NCBI GenBank assembly: GCA_943787535.1 | Contig: CALSMU010000011.1 | Coordinates: forward strand, 186,001 to 250,000 | From: an uncultured Flavobacteriales bacterium | Lineage (GTDB): Bacteria; Bacteroidota; Bacteroidia; Flavobacteriales_D; Parvicellaceae | Direction: 5' to 3' | Length of the DNA stretch: 64,000 nucleotides | Part shown: in pieces, positions 1 to 9,119 of the stretch | Position numbering within the stretch: position 1 is the first letter of the stretch | Layout of the letters: each line of letters starts with the position of its first letter | The notes under the pieces: model-generated | What the model saw: only the letters and a program-made list of their open reading frames with translations | Told to the model about the DNA's origin: nothing | Database searches by the model: none | Made by a program: the position numbers and the translations under genes

Positions 1-702
1 TACAACTCCTCTGTGTTCAACCGGTGTATCGCCCGTAACGTCAATAATCTTTGTTGACTTTGTAAGAACAACGTTTGCGCCTAATACAGCTTCTTTTCCA
101 ACTCTTACACCTTCTACAACAATACATCTTGAACCTATAAATGCCCCATCTTCAATAATTACTGGTGCAGCTTGCAAAGGTTCTAAAACACCACCAATTC
201 CCACGCCACCGCTTAAGTGTACATCTTTTCCAATTTGTGCGCAAGAACCTACGGTTGCCCATGTGTCGACCATAGTGCCGCTATCCACATATGCTCCGAT
301 ATTAATATAACTTGGCATCATGATTACACCGCTTGCTACATATGCTCCATAACGCGCTACCGCATGCGGCACCACTCTTACGCCCAATTCTTTGTAATTT
401 GTTTTGAGTGCCATTTTATCGTGGAATTCAAAAGGCCCAACTTCAATCGTTTCCATTTTACGAATAGGAAAATACATCACTACCGCTTTTTTGACCCATT
501 CATTCACTTGCCATTCTCCATTTTCCAAGGGTTCAGCGCAACGCAATTCACCTTTATCTATTTTTTCAATAACAGATTCAATTGCAGTTGTTGTTTCAGT
601 TTCTGCTAAAAGTGCTCGGTTATCCCATGCTTTCTCAATTGTTCCTCTCAGTATTTCCATTGCTTCACTTAATTTTAGCGCTAAGTTAATAGGTTGTACC
701 AT
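1..702 (-). CDS. dapD: 2,3,4,5-tetrahydropyridine-2,6-dicarboxylate N-succinyltransferase, C-terminus off window
   Basis: Cytoplasmic lysine/meso-diaminopimelate pathway enzyme that transfers succinyl from succinyl-CoA to tetrahydrodipicolinate. Reading the minus strand from ATG at 702 gives 234 codons without a stop up to the window edge; the family is about 270 residues, so roughly the last 35 are missing. The family signature MVDTWATVGSCAQIGK begins at about residue 144 and is followed by Gly/Ile/Val-rich hexapeptide turns of the left-handed beta helix (HLSGGVGIGGVLEP). It is divergent from ruvX with a 70-bp gap. I see no strong -7 box before it. Identification is firm. Confidence 0.96.
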   Translation of the reverse strand, partial: MVQPINLALKLSEAMEILRGTIEKAWDNRALLAETETTTAIESVIEKIDKGELRCAEPLENGEWQVNEWVKKAVVMYFPIRKMETIEVGPFEFHDKMALKTNYKELGVRVVPHAVARYGAYVASGVIMMPSYINIGAYVDSGTMVDTWATVGSCAQIGKDVHLSGGVGIGGVLEPLQAAPVIIEDGAFIGSRCIVVEGVRVGKEAVLGANVVLTKSTKIIDVTGDTPVEHRGVV

Positions 703-772
703 TTAGTAATTGAATTGTGGTAAATTCTATAAGATTGTTGATATTTGTGAAATTATTAATTGAATTTAGAAA

Positions 773-1198
773 ATGCCAAGAATAGTTGCTGTAGATTACG
801 GAACCAAGCGGGTAGGAGTTGCAGTTACAGATGAGCTGCAGATCATAGCAAGTGGACTTACAACGGTGCATTCTAGCGAAATTATTCAATTTTTAAAAGA
901 TTATTGTGATAAGGAAAAAGTAGAATGCATAGTAATTGGAGAGCCTAAAAGTTTGCAGAATGGAGATACAGATAGCACTGAATCCATTGAAAACTTTGTA
1001 CGGCACATGGTTAAAATATTTCCAGCAATCAAAATTGATAGAATAGATGAGCGTTTTACATCTGTTCTGGCTTCGAGAGCAATACTTGCTTCTGTGGCTA
1101 AAAAGAAGAAGAGACAAGACAAGGGATTGGTGGATGAAGTGAGTGCAACTATCATGTTGCAAGATTACATGGAAAGAAAGAGTAAGGGGTTTTCTTAA
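773..1198 (+). CDS. ruvX: RuvX/YqgF-family putative pre-16S rRNA nuclease (Holliday junction resolvase fold)
   Basis: A 141-residue RNase H-fold protein. The N-terminal VAVDYGTKRVGVAVTD carries the first catalytic Asp, IDERFTS holds the second acidic site, and KGLVDEVSAT near the C-terminus holds the last acidic residue. Length matches the family (about 138-140). YqgF proteins are known for 5' maturation of pre-16S rRNA, with Holliday-junction resolution proposed earlier. The ATG at 773 sits directly before the first beta strand. It is followed by a 305-bp spacer before def, so the two are probably separate transcripts. Confidence 0.93.
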   Translation: MPRIVAVDYGTKRVGVAVTDELQIIASGLTTVHSSEIIQFLKDYCDKEKVECIVIGEPKSLQNGDTDSTESIENFVRHMVKIFPAIKIDRIDERFTSVLASRAILASVAKKKKRQDKGLVDEVSATIMLQDYMERKSKGFS

Positions 1199-1503
1199 AA
1201 ATAGGAGAAATGTTATGTTTTTAGGATTATTGCTCTTTTTATAAATTGCCTCATTTCAGCAATAGTGACTGGAGACGCGTAATTGCGTTCGACGAAGGAG
1301 AAAGAAGCATGGAGCGTAGGGAAGTCATGTTACGCAGTAATTGCCTTCATGAGGCTTGAGTTTTTTGGTTCGTTTTTGTGTCAAGACAAAAATGAATAGA
1401 AATTAATTAGAAATAACAGTTGAGTAATTACTATATTCTTACTGCAATAGTGAATAAGCAGATATAAAATATATATTTTTGCAAACTAATTTTAGATAGA
1501 AAA
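1199..1503 (+). repeat. 305-bp spacer with a GC-richer segment, possible dispersed intergenic element
   Basis: No gene is apparent. Between about 1,248 and 1,400 the base composition is richer in G+C than the flanks. Three near-copies of AATTGC(C/G)TTC occur (about 1,244, 1,279 and 1,338). GCCTCAT at 1,248-1,254 is inverted as ATGAGGC at 1,349-1,355. A short hairpin (GCCTTCATGAGGC) then leads to a T-rich tract, followed by TGTCAAGACA. The rest, from about 1,400, is AT-rich and holds the def promoter. A dispersed repeat is an inference from composition and internal repetition only. Confidence 0.4.
1474..1482 (+). promoter_or_regulatory. -7 box of the def promoter
   Basis: TATTTTTGC matches the Bacteroidota -7 consensus TAnnTTTGC exactly. 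It lies 21 bp before the def start codon. No convincing TTG -33 element is seen at the usual 17-23 bp spacing. Confidence 0.65.
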
Positions 1504-2085
1504 ATGATATTACCTGTTATAGCATATGGAGATCCAGTTTTGAGAGCTGAATGCGAAGAAGTTGAAGAGGGAACTGACATGACTTCAGTCTTGAAAGATA
1601 TGCGTGATACAATGCATCAAGCTTCAGGTGTTGGTTTAGCAGCTCCACAAGTTGGGAAATCGATTCGCTTATTTATTGTTGATGCTTCTCCGTTTGCGGA
1701 GGAAGAACCTGAAAATGAAGAGGAGGCGCAGAACTTTGAAATTCTAAAGAATTTTAAAAAAGTATTTATCAATCCAATTATTGAAGAGGAGAGAGGCAAA
1801 AAGTGGGCTTTTTCGGAAGGTTGTCTAAGTATTCCAGGAATTCGAGAAGAGGTAATTCGAGAAAATATTGTCAAGATATCTTACTTCGATGAGGAATGGA
1901 ATTTCCACGAAGAAGAGTACACAGGGGTCGCTGCAAGAATTATTCAGCATGAATATGATCATATTGAAGGAATACTTTTTACAGATCACCTTAATCCACT
2001 GAAAAGAAGGATGTTAAAGAGAAGATTAACGGATATTTCTAAAGGCGAAGTTAGCGTAACCTACCGAATGAAATTTCCAAAATAA
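1504..2085 (+). CDS. def: peptide deformylase
   Basis: Removes the N-formyl group from nascent proteins in the cytoplasm. The 193 residues carry all three metal-site motifs: GVGLAAPQVG at 42-51, EGCLS at 105-109 (Cys ligand) and HEYDH at 149-153 (two His ligands and the catalytic Glu). There is an acidic insertion (EEEPENEEEAQNFE, about residues 66-79) between motifs 1 and 2, common in Bacteroidota deformylases. The next gene begins 7 bp after the stop, suggesting a two-gene operon. Confidence 0.97.
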   Translation: MILPVIAYGDPVLRAECEEVEEGTDMTSVLKDMRDTMHQASGVGLAAPQVGKSIRLFIVDASPFAEEEPENEEEAQNFEILKNFKKVFINPIIEEERGKKWAFSEGCLSIPGIREEVIRENIVKISYFDEEWNFHEEEYTGVAARIIQHEYDHIEGILFTDHLNPLKRRMLKRRLTDISKGEVSVTYRMKFPK

Positions 2086-2092
2086 ATTGAAT

Positions 2093-2653
2093 ATGAAGAA
2101 AGTTATTTATCTATTCGCGACTGTATTAATTTTTGCAAGTTGTGGAACCGAAGAAGTAAAATCGAATGAAAAAACAGCAAAACCCGTGGCTCTTAGTTTG
2201 GAGGATCAATTTTCTGCCTTAGTAGAATTGGATAGCAAATTACTTACAGCTGATTTGTCCATTGATACAAAAGTTGCCAAACAGTTGTATGATGCTGCAA
2301 ATTTATTTGCCAACGAAAATCCTTTACATGAAAATGCAACAGATGCACTGGAACTTGCTGCAAAAGGTGCTGAAGGAATTGAAAAATACGATGAAGCTAT
2401 TACTATTTTACACAAAATTATAACGGATTATCCAGATACAGAAAAAACACCAATGTTCATGTATCGAAAGGCAATTATTCTGGAAGAAAAACTGGGTAAA
2501 CCGGACAATGCTAAAGCGGCTTACCAGGCCCTTATAGAAAGGTTCCCAGACAACTTTCTTTCCATTAGTGCTCAGGAATACTTAGACATGGATTTTCTAA
2601 ACATGTCTGATAAAGATTTAATTGAATTTTTGGAAAGCCAAAATCAAGAATAA
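2093..2653 (+). CDS. TPR-type lipoprotein
   Basis: A 186-residue predicted lipoprotein: MKKVIYLFATVLIFASCGTEE is a signal peptide with the lipobox FASC. The mature part is helical with TPR-like repeats (ALELAAKGAEGIEKYDEAIT; YRKAIILEEKLGKPDNAKAA), as in YbgF/CpoB-like outer-membrane-lipoprotein scaffolds. I chose the ATG at 2,093 rather than a TTG two codons upstream because it begins the signal peptide. The 7-bp gap suggests co-transcription with def. The function is not known; protein-protein interaction is the inference from the TPR fold. Confidence 0.85.
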   Translation: MKKVIYLFATVLIFASCGTEEVKSNEKTAKPVALSLEDQFSALVELDSKLLTADLSIDTKVAKQLYDAANLFANENPLHENATDALELAAKGAEGIEKYDEAITILHKIITDYPDTEKTPMFMYRKAIILEEKLGKPDNAKAAYQALIERFPDNFLSISAQEYLDMDFLNMSDKDLIEFLESQNQE

Positions 2654-2663
2654 TAGATTTTTG

Positions 2664-3350
2664 TTAAGCGTACAGCGATTCTCCGTTTTCATCGGTAGTT
2701 AGTACCTCGCTCATATAGTCAAATAAGGGGCGCATGTTTTTAAAAACTTTGTTGGCTTCTTTGTAGAAGTCTTTAGCAAGCATTTCTTTTTCTGTAAATT
2801 TCTTAGAAACTAAAAACTGTTTGTATCGCAATAAATCAATGTTTTCGTGCTCTTTGGAGAATCCTTTTGGCGCTGTTTTTACCTGGTTTCCGTCTAGTTG
2901 GCCAAATGTATCAATGAAATTTTTTGAACCAATAATCTTTCTTAATTCACTTCCGTCAGCGGCTAATTCAACTCTAATTCGCTTCAGGTCTTCTGGGTTT
3001 GGATTCCAAAATCCACCACCAACAAAACAATTACCTGGCTGGAGATGAAAATAGTAACCACCTCTTAACTGATTGGTTGCTCTTTTAAAATACCCACCCC
3101 AATGCGTTTTGTAGGGTGTTTTGTCTTTTGAGAACCTTATATCCTTATAAATTCTATACAAAGACTTTTTCCCGGAAACAGTTTCGATGTTGTCGTGTTT
3201 TTTCATTTCTGATAGCAAGCAATCAGCAAACGCAATGGTATTGTCTAGAGCGCTTTGATAAGCGGTAGCCTTATTTGCTTGAAACCAATCTCGGTTGTTG
3301 TTTTTACTTAATTGTTTTAGAAAATCAATGTTGGACTTAGAAATTTGCAT
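2664..3350 (-). CDS. DUF2461 family protein
   Basis: A 228-residue cytoplasmic protein recognised as DUF2461 (TIGR02453) by the N-terminal FLKQLSKNNNRDWFQANK, the central YRIYKDIRFSKDKTPYK and the GGYYFHLQPGNCFVGGG segment. Length is typical. No biochemical function is established for the family. Its 3' end meets the TPR lipoprotein gene tail-to-tail with a 10-bp gap. Confidence 0.9.
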   Translation of the reverse strand: MQISKSNIDFLKQLSKNNNRDWFQANKATAYQSALDNTIAFADCLLSEMKKHDNIETVSGKKSLYRIYKDIRFSKDKTPYKTHWGGYFKRATNQLRGGYYFHLQPGNCFVGGGFWNPNPEDLKRIRVELAADGSELRKIIGSKNFIDTFGQLDGNQVKTAPKGFSKEHENIDLLRYKQFLVSKKFTEKEMLAKDFYKEANKVFKNMRPLFDYMSEVLTTDENGESLYA

Positions 3351-3483
3351 GTTTAAAATATTAGAGTGTTAAATTATTAATAATTTGTCAAATGCGGGGT
3401 TTGTCAGGTATTCAAGATGAAAATTTATTTTTATACATTAGTGCATATCGCAGAGCGATCTACATCCATTATTTCTGCAATTT

Positions 3484-5556
3484 TTACAATTGAAAACCCA
3501 AAACGAGTATATCATCTAATTGAGCCATTTCACCTCTCCATTGGTCAAACTGTTTTTGCAGTTTTCCTTTGGCATTATTTGGATCAGCAGCAAGTTCTTG
3601 CAACGTATTTTCAAATTCATCTATACCCAGTGAGGTGAAAGTCTTTCCATCCAGTTGATCATGGAAACCATCAGAATACATGAATACCCAGTCGGTATTG
3701 CTCAAAGAAATTGATTGTGTGTTGTAGGTTCGATTTAGCTTTTTCTTTCCTGAACTGTAATGACCGCCAACTGGCAGTAAATCGGCTTGAAGTCTTATCG
3801 GTTTTCCATTTTGGATAATAATTATTCCATTTCGTGCACCGCTAAAATGCATCTCTTTGGTTTTTTTGTCAACTAAACAGATTGAAATATCCATTCCGTC
3901 TTGAATTTCTCCGCCACTACTTTGATTCAGTACTGTAATAATTTCTTTATTCAATTCTTCCAAAATTTTAGCTGTATCCAGCTGGTCTGATTGCACAATT
4001 TTATCTAAAAGTAAGCTTCCCATCATACTCATAAATCCACCAGGAACTCCATGTCCCGTGCAGTCTACAGATGCTACAATTGCTATGTTGTCGAAGCAGC
4101 GATACCAGTAAAAATCACCACTAACGATATCTTTTGGAAGGTAGAATGCAAAGAAATTTTTGAAAAAGGATTGAAGACCTTCATCATCGGGCAATATAGC
4201 CTCTTGAATACGTTTGGCGTAATTTATAGAATCGGTTATTACCTTGTTCTTTTTCTCAACTTTTAGTTTTTCCTTGTTGATGTCTGAATAAGCATTTTCA
4301 ATTTCAATCTTTTTTTCGCTGATAATGTTTCTTTGTTTTTGAATAACTCTAAATCGATTGTATAAAAACAATAGAAATCCGAAAACAATTAGGAGGATAG
4401 CTAGCAAGAAATAGCGAAAGAATTGCTCTCTTTTTTTCTCCTCAACTCTAATTATAGTGTTTGTTAACTCTTTATTTTTGTATTCATTTTCTATTTTTTC
4501 TAAATTGTTTACAAAGGTGAACTCATTCAAAGCACTTTCTGTTTCTTTCTGCTTTATGCTTTGAACAGACTCTAAATAAATTTCATGAAATTTAAGCGCA
4601 GAGTCATTCATATTCAACGTTTTATATATCTCATATTGATTTTTTGCACTTATTCCAATCTCTTTATGTAACAGCATTTTTTCTGCTTTTATACCACTTT
4701 CACGGAAATATGCCAATGCTAGCTCAAAATCTCCTTTTTCTCTCAAAAGGTTCCCCAGCTCGTTTTCCGCTTTTGCTATTTCTGTTGGGTAGCCCACATC
4801 ATTTCGAAGCGCTAAAGCCGCTTGTAAGAAATCGAAAGCCAAATCGAATTGTTCTCTTTTTTGATAAACTAAACCAACTCCAGCAAGCGTGTACGCATAG
4901 TCGTTTTTCTTTTGTATGTCCGATAATGTATCAAGTTTTACAATTTTAAGGAGTGTATCATGTTGGGTGCTATGTGTTTTATCAAAAAAGAAAATGGCAC
5001 TGTCATATTGATTTTGGTCGAGATGTATGTAGGCAATATTGTGGTAAAGAGTTCTAAGATTACGCGCTCTTTTATTCGCGTTTCCATTTTTTTTATTCAA
5101 CTGCTTTATTTGCTTTATTGCCTTTTGATAACACAAATATGCTTGCTCATATTCTTTGTTTCCGTAGTAAATTGTCCCCAAATTTGCTAATGCCATAAAT
5201 TCAAAATCATAGAATCTATTGTATTGATTTGTTCTTTTAATGACTTTTTTATAGTAGTTGCAGGCTTGGTCATTAGCTCCTACGTTGTAGCATAATACCC
5301 CTAAATTATTTAGAGAATTCAATTCCAAATTTTTATAGTCATTATCCTCAGCAAGATGCAAGCATTTTTCAAAAAGCTCCAAACCTAAAGAGGGATTCGA
5401 ATTTTTTAGGTGTAAAGCTTTTTGAAAAAGGGTGCTGCACAATACCGAGTCGTTTTGTGGGTTATTGATAATAGCGTTTAGTGAGTCAATTTGGTTAGTT
5501 GTTTGACCAAAACCTACTGCAGAGTATAGCGAGAAAAACAAAAGAAATTTCTTCAT
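3484..5556 (-). CDS. TPR sensor with SpoIIE-type (PP2C-like) serine phosphatase domain
   Basis: A 690-residue membrane signalling protein. Order: signal peptide (1-18), periplasmic TPR array (about 30-340; for example LNSLNNLGVLCYNVGANDQA), one transmembrane helix (about 380-400, FFRYFLLAILLIVFGFLLFLY), a coiled coil (about 405-445), then a cytoplasmic SpoIIE phosphatase domain from about 455. That domain shows the metal-binding motifs SGDFYW, VDCTGHGVPGGFMSMMG and WVFMYSDGFHDQL. Such proteins dephosphorylate serine on anti-sigma antagonists or SiaC-like partners; a SiaC-like gene lies at 52,047. It is divergent from the M14 peptidase gene with a 42-bp gap. Confidence 0.93.
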   Translation of the reverse strand: MKKFLLFFSLYSAVGFGQTTNQIDSLNAIINNPQNDSVLCSTLFQKALHLKNSNPSLGLELFEKCLHLAEDNDYKNLELNSLNNLGVLCYNVGANDQACNYYKKVIKRTNQYNRFYDFEFMALANLGTIYYGNKEYEQAYLCYQKAIKQIKQLNKKNGNANKRARNLRTLYHNIAYIHLDQNQYDSAIFFFDKTHSTQHDTLLKIVKLDTLSDIQKKNDYAYTLAGVGLVYQKREQFDLAFDFLQAALALRNDVGYPTEIAKAENELGNLLREKGDFELALAYFRESGIKAEKMLLHKEIGISAKNQYEIYKTLNMNDSALKFHEIYLESVQSIKQKETESALNEFTFVNNLEKIENEYKNKELTNTIIRVEEKKREQFFRYFLLAILLIVFGFLLFLYNRFRVIQKQRNIISEKKIEIENAYSDINKEKLKVEKKNKVITDSINYAKRIQEAILPDDEGLQSFFKNFFAFYLPKDIVSGDFYWYRCFDNIAIVASVDCTGHGVPGGFMSMMGSLLLDKIVQSDQLDTAKILEELNKEIITVLNQSSGGEIQDGMDISICLVDKKTKEMHFSGARNGIIIIQNGKPIRLQADLLPVGGHYSSGKKKLNRTYNTQSISLSNTDWVFMYSDGFHDQLDGKTFTSLGIDEFENTLQELAADPNNAKGKLQKQFDQWRGEMAQLDDILVLGFQL

Positions 5557-5598
5557 GAACTCAATGTAATAAGAAAACTCATTATATTAGGCCAAATC

Positions 5599-7320
5599 AT
5601 GAAGTATATTTTATTCACATTTCTTATCTGGCTTGCGATGAGCATTTCAGCCCAAATTAATTATAAGTATCAAAATAACCTTTCATTTTCTTATTCGGAA
5701 ACAATCGAAAATTATAAAATACTAGATAGTTTATACGCCAATGCGCGGTTAGTTGAAATGGGTAAATCCGATATTGGTAGACCTATACATTTATTTACAG
5801 TTTCAGAAGATGCCGATTTTTCGCCAGAGTCACTGCATAGTAAAGGAAAGACTGTATTGTTCATCAATAATGGGATTCATCCGGGAGAGCCCTGCGGAAT
5901 TGACGCGAGTTTAAAATTTGCCGAAGATTTATTATCGAGCGAAAAGAAATTGTTAAAAAACACAGTAGTATGCATAATTCCATTTTACAACATTGGCGGT
6001 GGTCTAAATAGGTCTTGTTGCAGCAGAGCGATGCAAAATGGTCCCCAAGAATATGGTTTTAGAGGAAATGCGCAAAACAGAGACCTAAACCGAGATTTCA
6101 TAAAATGCGACTCTGAAAATGCGAAAGCTTTTGCCAAAATATACCATCAATGGAACCCTGAGGTATTTGTAGATTGCCACACAACGAATGGTTCTGACTT
6201 TCAATATGGAATGAGTATAATAGCCACACAAAAAGATAAACTCAACAATCGTGTTAGTGAATACTTAAACAACAAAATGCTTCCTTTTTTATACAAGGAC
6301 ATGGCTGACAAAAATATGGAGATCATCCCATATGTGTATAATGTGGGTAAATCTCCAGATAAAGGCATTAAAGACTATTTGGAAACACCCCGCTATTCAA
6401 CGGGCTACACAACTTTATTTAATTCCATAGGTTTTGTCACTGAAGCATTGAAGTACAAAAAATATAGCGAACGAGTTGAACAGACATATGCCTTCTTGCA
6501 ATCTACATTAACTTGGATGAATGAGAATAGTTCAGAAATAATAGAGACAAAGCAACTTGCTGATGCAGATGTCAAGCAGCAAAAAACATTTCCAATTTCT
6601 TGGAAAAGAGATACAATTACTTTCCAAAATATTGATTTTAAAGGATATGAGGTGGAAGAAGTGAAAAGTGCTTTTGGAAAAAATGCTAAAAAAACAATTT
6701 ATAATCACGAGAAACCTTATACCAAGAAAATTAAGTATTTCAATAAATATAATGCTGATGTTATTGTTGAGAAGCCTATCGGCTATATTGTTCCGCAGGC
6801 TTATAAAGAGGTGGTTGAAAGATTGCAATTGAATCAAATTGAAATGGTAGAAATTCAAAATGATACAAGTATAACTGCTGAAGTCTATTACATAAAAGAC
6901 TATGAAACTGTACAGACTCCTTATGAAGGACATTACTTGCATTACGATGTTGAAGTTGAAAAAAAAGTAGCTCCTATTAATTATTATAAAGGAGATTTCA
7001 TTATTTACGCAAATCAGGCTTCTAATCGCTACATTGTTGAAACTTTGGAGCCACAAGGTGTTGACTCTTATTTTGCATGGAATTTTTTTGATGGTATCTT
7101 GCAGCAGAAAGAATGGTTTTCTCCTTTCTCTTTTGAAGATGAAGCAGAAAGGTTGTTAAAAGAGGACTCAAAGTTGAAGGTTGATTTTCAGAATAAAATT
7201 AAATCCGATGAAGCTTTTGCTAATAGCCAATGGTCGCAGCTGTTTTTCATTTATCAGCGCTCTCCGTATTACGAGAAAACTCACAATAGATATCCGGTGG
7301 CAAGGTTAATAAAATGGTGA
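5599..7320 (+). CDS. secreted M14-family zinc carboxypeptidase-like protein
   Basis: A 573-residue exported metallopeptidase. The signal peptide covers residues 1-18 (cleavage near ISAQ). Zinc ligands are His94 and Glu97 in NNGIHPGEP and His194 in VDCHTTNGSD; RDLNRDF at 161-167 is the substrate-binding Asn-Arg region. GFVTEALKYK near 285 probably carries the catalytic Glu. The C-terminal 250 residues are not recognised and probably form an added beta domain. There is no T9SS sorting tail, so a periplasmic site is most likely. It is likely a cell-envelope or nutritional peptidase. Confidence 0.9.
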   Translation: MKYILFTFLIWLAMSISAQINYKYQNNLSFSYSETIENYKILDSLYANARLVEMGKSDIGRPIHLFTVSEDADFSPESLHSKGKTVLFINNGIHPGEPCGIDASLKFAEDLLSSEKKLLKNTVVCIIPFYNIGGGLNRSCCSRAMQNGPQEYGFRGNAQNRDLNRDFIKCDSENAKAFAKIYHQWNPEVFVDCHTTNGSDFQYGMSIIATQKDKLNNRVSEYLNNKMLPFLYKDMADKNMEIIPYVYNVGKSPDKGIKDYLETPRYSTGYTTLFNSIGFVTEALKYKKYSERVEQTYAFLQSTLTWMNENSSEIIETKQLADADVKQQKTFPISWKRDTITFQNIDFKGYEVEEVKSAFGKNAKKTIYNHEKPYTKKIKYFNKYNADVIVEKPIGYIVPQAYKEVVERLQLNQIEMVEIQNDTSITAEVYYIKDYETVQTPYEGHYLHYDVEVEKKVAPINYYKGDFIIYANQASNRYIVETLEPQGVDSYFAWNFFDGILQQKEWFSPFSFEDEAERLLKEDSKLKVDFQNKIKSDEAFANSQWSQLFFIYQRSPYYEKTHNRYPVARLIKW

Positions 7321-7379
7321 TATTTTTAGAAATTTTCAAAAGATCGAATTAAACATTATTTTAAGTAAGATAAAGTGAT

Positions 7380-7388
7380 TATTTTTGC
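7380..7388 (+). promoter_or_regulatory. -7 box upstream of the helicase gene
   Basis: TATTTTTGC is a perfect match to TAnnTTTGC. It lies 30 bp before the GTG start at 7,419. It supports an independent transcript and a start close to that GTG. Confidence 0.6.
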
Positions 7389-7418
7389 ACGATTTTCAGC
7401 ATCAAATAAGATTGTTTA

Positions 7419-8921
7419 GTGGAAGAAATTGTGGTTAAAGAAAAACAAGGTAAGAAGTTATATGATTACCAAAAGAATGATTTGGATGAGATTTTTCGAA
7501 AGATAAATGAGCACCCAGATAATTATAATTTTCTTTATCAATTGCCAACAGGAGGTGGTAAAACTGTTATCTTTTCAGAGATTGCCAAAAGATATATTCA
7601 GGAAACAGGAAAAAAAGCATTAGTGCTAACACATAGAATAGAATTGTGTAAGCAGACTTCTAATATGCTCTGTGAATTTGGCGTAAACAACAAAATAATT
7701 AATAGTAAGGTTAAGGAATTGTCAGATCAAGCTGATTTTACTTGTTTTGTTGCAATGGTGGAAACATTGAATAACAGGCTAAATGACGGTTTAGATATTA
7801 GTGATGTTGGATTGGTCATAATCGACGAGGCACATTACAACTCATTTCGCAAATTATTTAAGCATTTTGAAAAGTGTATTATTCTTGGGGTTACTGCAAC
7901 TCCGCTGAGTTCAAACATAAAACTACCAATGTATGAGAATTACGATGAGTTAATTGTAGGCAATTCAATCAATTCATTAATTGAGAGTGGTTTTTTGTCA
8001 AAAGCAACAACCTACAGTTTTGATGTTAGTTTGCGTTCTCTTCGGATCGGTATTAATGGAGACTACACAGTTCGTTCTTCCGAACAGTTGTATGGTAATT
8101 ATTCAATGCTAGAAAAGCTCTTATATGCTTACGAGCAAAAATCAAAAGGCAAGAAGACATTAATATTTAATAATGGTATCAATACATCAAAATTGGTCCA
8201 TGAGACTTTTCACAATGCAGGCTATGATGTTAAGCACTTGGATAACACCAACTCTGATAGCGAAAGGAGAGAAATTATTGAGTGGTTTAAACATACGCCA
8301 GATGCAATTTTAACTTCTGTAGGAATACTTACTACCGGGTTTGATGAGCCTACTGTAGAAACAATTATTCTGAATCGTGCTACAAAATCTTTGACGTTGT
8401 ACCATCAAATGATTGGACGGGGGTCAAGAGTCTTGCCCAATAAGAATGAATTTACGGTAATTGATATGGGCAACAATGCTGCAAGATTTGGTTTGTGGAG
8501 TACTCCAATCGACTGGTATGCTATTTTTAAATCTCCTGACTTTTATCTACAGAATATTGTCGATGATGAAGAGATTGAACGTCAGTTTAGGTACCTAATG
8601 CCTGAAGAATTGAAAGAAAATTTCAAAAATTCCACACATTTAGATTTCGATATTAAGGCAGACTACAAAAATGTTATTAAAAATGGATTAAGGCCCAAAG
8701 CAGCAATTGATAATTCCATTAATCATCATGCAAAAATATGTGTTGAAAATGCCGAGGAGCAAGCAGATTCTCTTGCTTTAGTTGATTTATTGAAAGATGA
8801 CATAGAATATAAGGTTAAACAATATTCTTATTGTATTTGTAAAAGTACTCCAAGTTATATCAAGTGGCTACGAGAAGAGTATACGCGAAAATTGCGTTAC
8901 GCTGTCCGTCAGGCTTATTAA
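7419..8921 (+). CDS. SF2 DEAD/DEAH-box helicase, RadD-like
   Basis: A 500-residue superfamily 2 helicase with every core motif: I LPTGGGKTVIFS, Ia VLTHRIELCKQ, II DEAH, III GVTATP, IV LIFNNG, V ILTTGFDEPTV, VI HQMIGRGSR. The arrangement resembles RadD/YejH, which acts in double-strand-break repair, but it is about 85 residues shorter and shows no clear zinc finger. The start is GTG; a perfect -7 box lies 30 bp upstream. There is no linked nuclease or methylase, so a restriction-system role is not supported. Confidence is high for helicase, modest for RadD. Confidence 0.9.
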   Translation: MEEIVVKEKQGKKLYDYQKNDLDEIFRKINEHPDNYNFLYQLPTGGGKTVIFSEIAKRYIQETGKKALVLTHRIELCKQTSNMLCEFGVNNKIINSKVKELSDQADFTCFVAMVETLNNRLNDGLDISDVGLVIIDEAHYNSFRKLFKHFEKCIILGVTATPLSSNIKLPMYENYDELIVGNSINSLIESGFLSKATTYSFDVSLRSLRIGINGDYTVRSSEQLYGNYSMLEKLLYAYEQKSKGKKTLIFNNGINTSKLVHETFHNAGYDVKHLDNTNSDSERREIIEWFKHTPDAILTSVGILTTGFDEPTVETIILNRATKSLTLYHQMIGRGSRVLPNKNEFTVIDMGNNAARFGLWSTPIDWYAIFKSPDFYLQNIVDDEEIERQFRYLMPEELKENFKNSTHLDFDIKADYKNVIKNGLRPKAAIDNSINHHAKICVENAEEQADSLALVDLLKDDIEYKVKQYSYCICKSTPSYIKWLREEYTRKLRYAVRQAY

Positions 8922-8965
8922 GAATTTTATTGATTTTTTTTACTCAAGAGTTAAAGCAAAAAAAT

Positions 8966-9060
8966 GGGCAAGCTACTTACATCGCATCGCTCAACCACCG
9001 ACCCTTGCTATGTTCCCATTCTGGGGGATTAAGTAGGAGCTGATCGTATAAGACTTGCCC
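8966..9060 (-). ncRNA. ffs: signal recognition particle RNA (4.5S-type, small SRP RNA)
   Basis: Reading the minus strand, about 95 nt form one long hairpin. Terminal helix GGGCAAG/CUUGCCC (9,060-9,054 with 8,972-8,966) continues with CUUAUA..CG/CG..UGUAAG. The apical domain has the universal SRP features: AUG stem, GGAA tetraloop, CAU stem, with CAG and AGCA as the internal loop that binds Ffh (CCCCCAG...AGCAAGGGU). Seven U residues follow the base of the hairpin and act as terminator. A perfect -7 box, TACTTTTGC, ends 4 nt before the first paired base. Identified by structure; no database search was possible. Confidence 0.93.
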
Positions 9061-9063
9061 GGG

Positions 9064-9072
9064 GCAAAAGTA
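9064..9072 (-). promoter_or_regulatory. -7 box of the SRP RNA promoter
   Basis: On the minus strand TACTTTTGC matches TAnnTTTGC exactly, and the first nucleotide of the RNA hairpin (9,060) is 4 nt past its last base. This makes it an internal ruler for transcription start distance in this genome. Confidence 0.8.
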
Positions 9073-9119
9073 AACAAATGTTTAAAAAATCCTACAGAAT
9101 AATTATAAAATATAATTAT

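Noticed and set aside
7419..8921. Stand-alone DEAH helicase considered as part of a restriction or defence system
   Set aside because: Neighbours are a peptidase gene and SRP RNA/ttcA; no nuclease, methylase or other defence partner is present.
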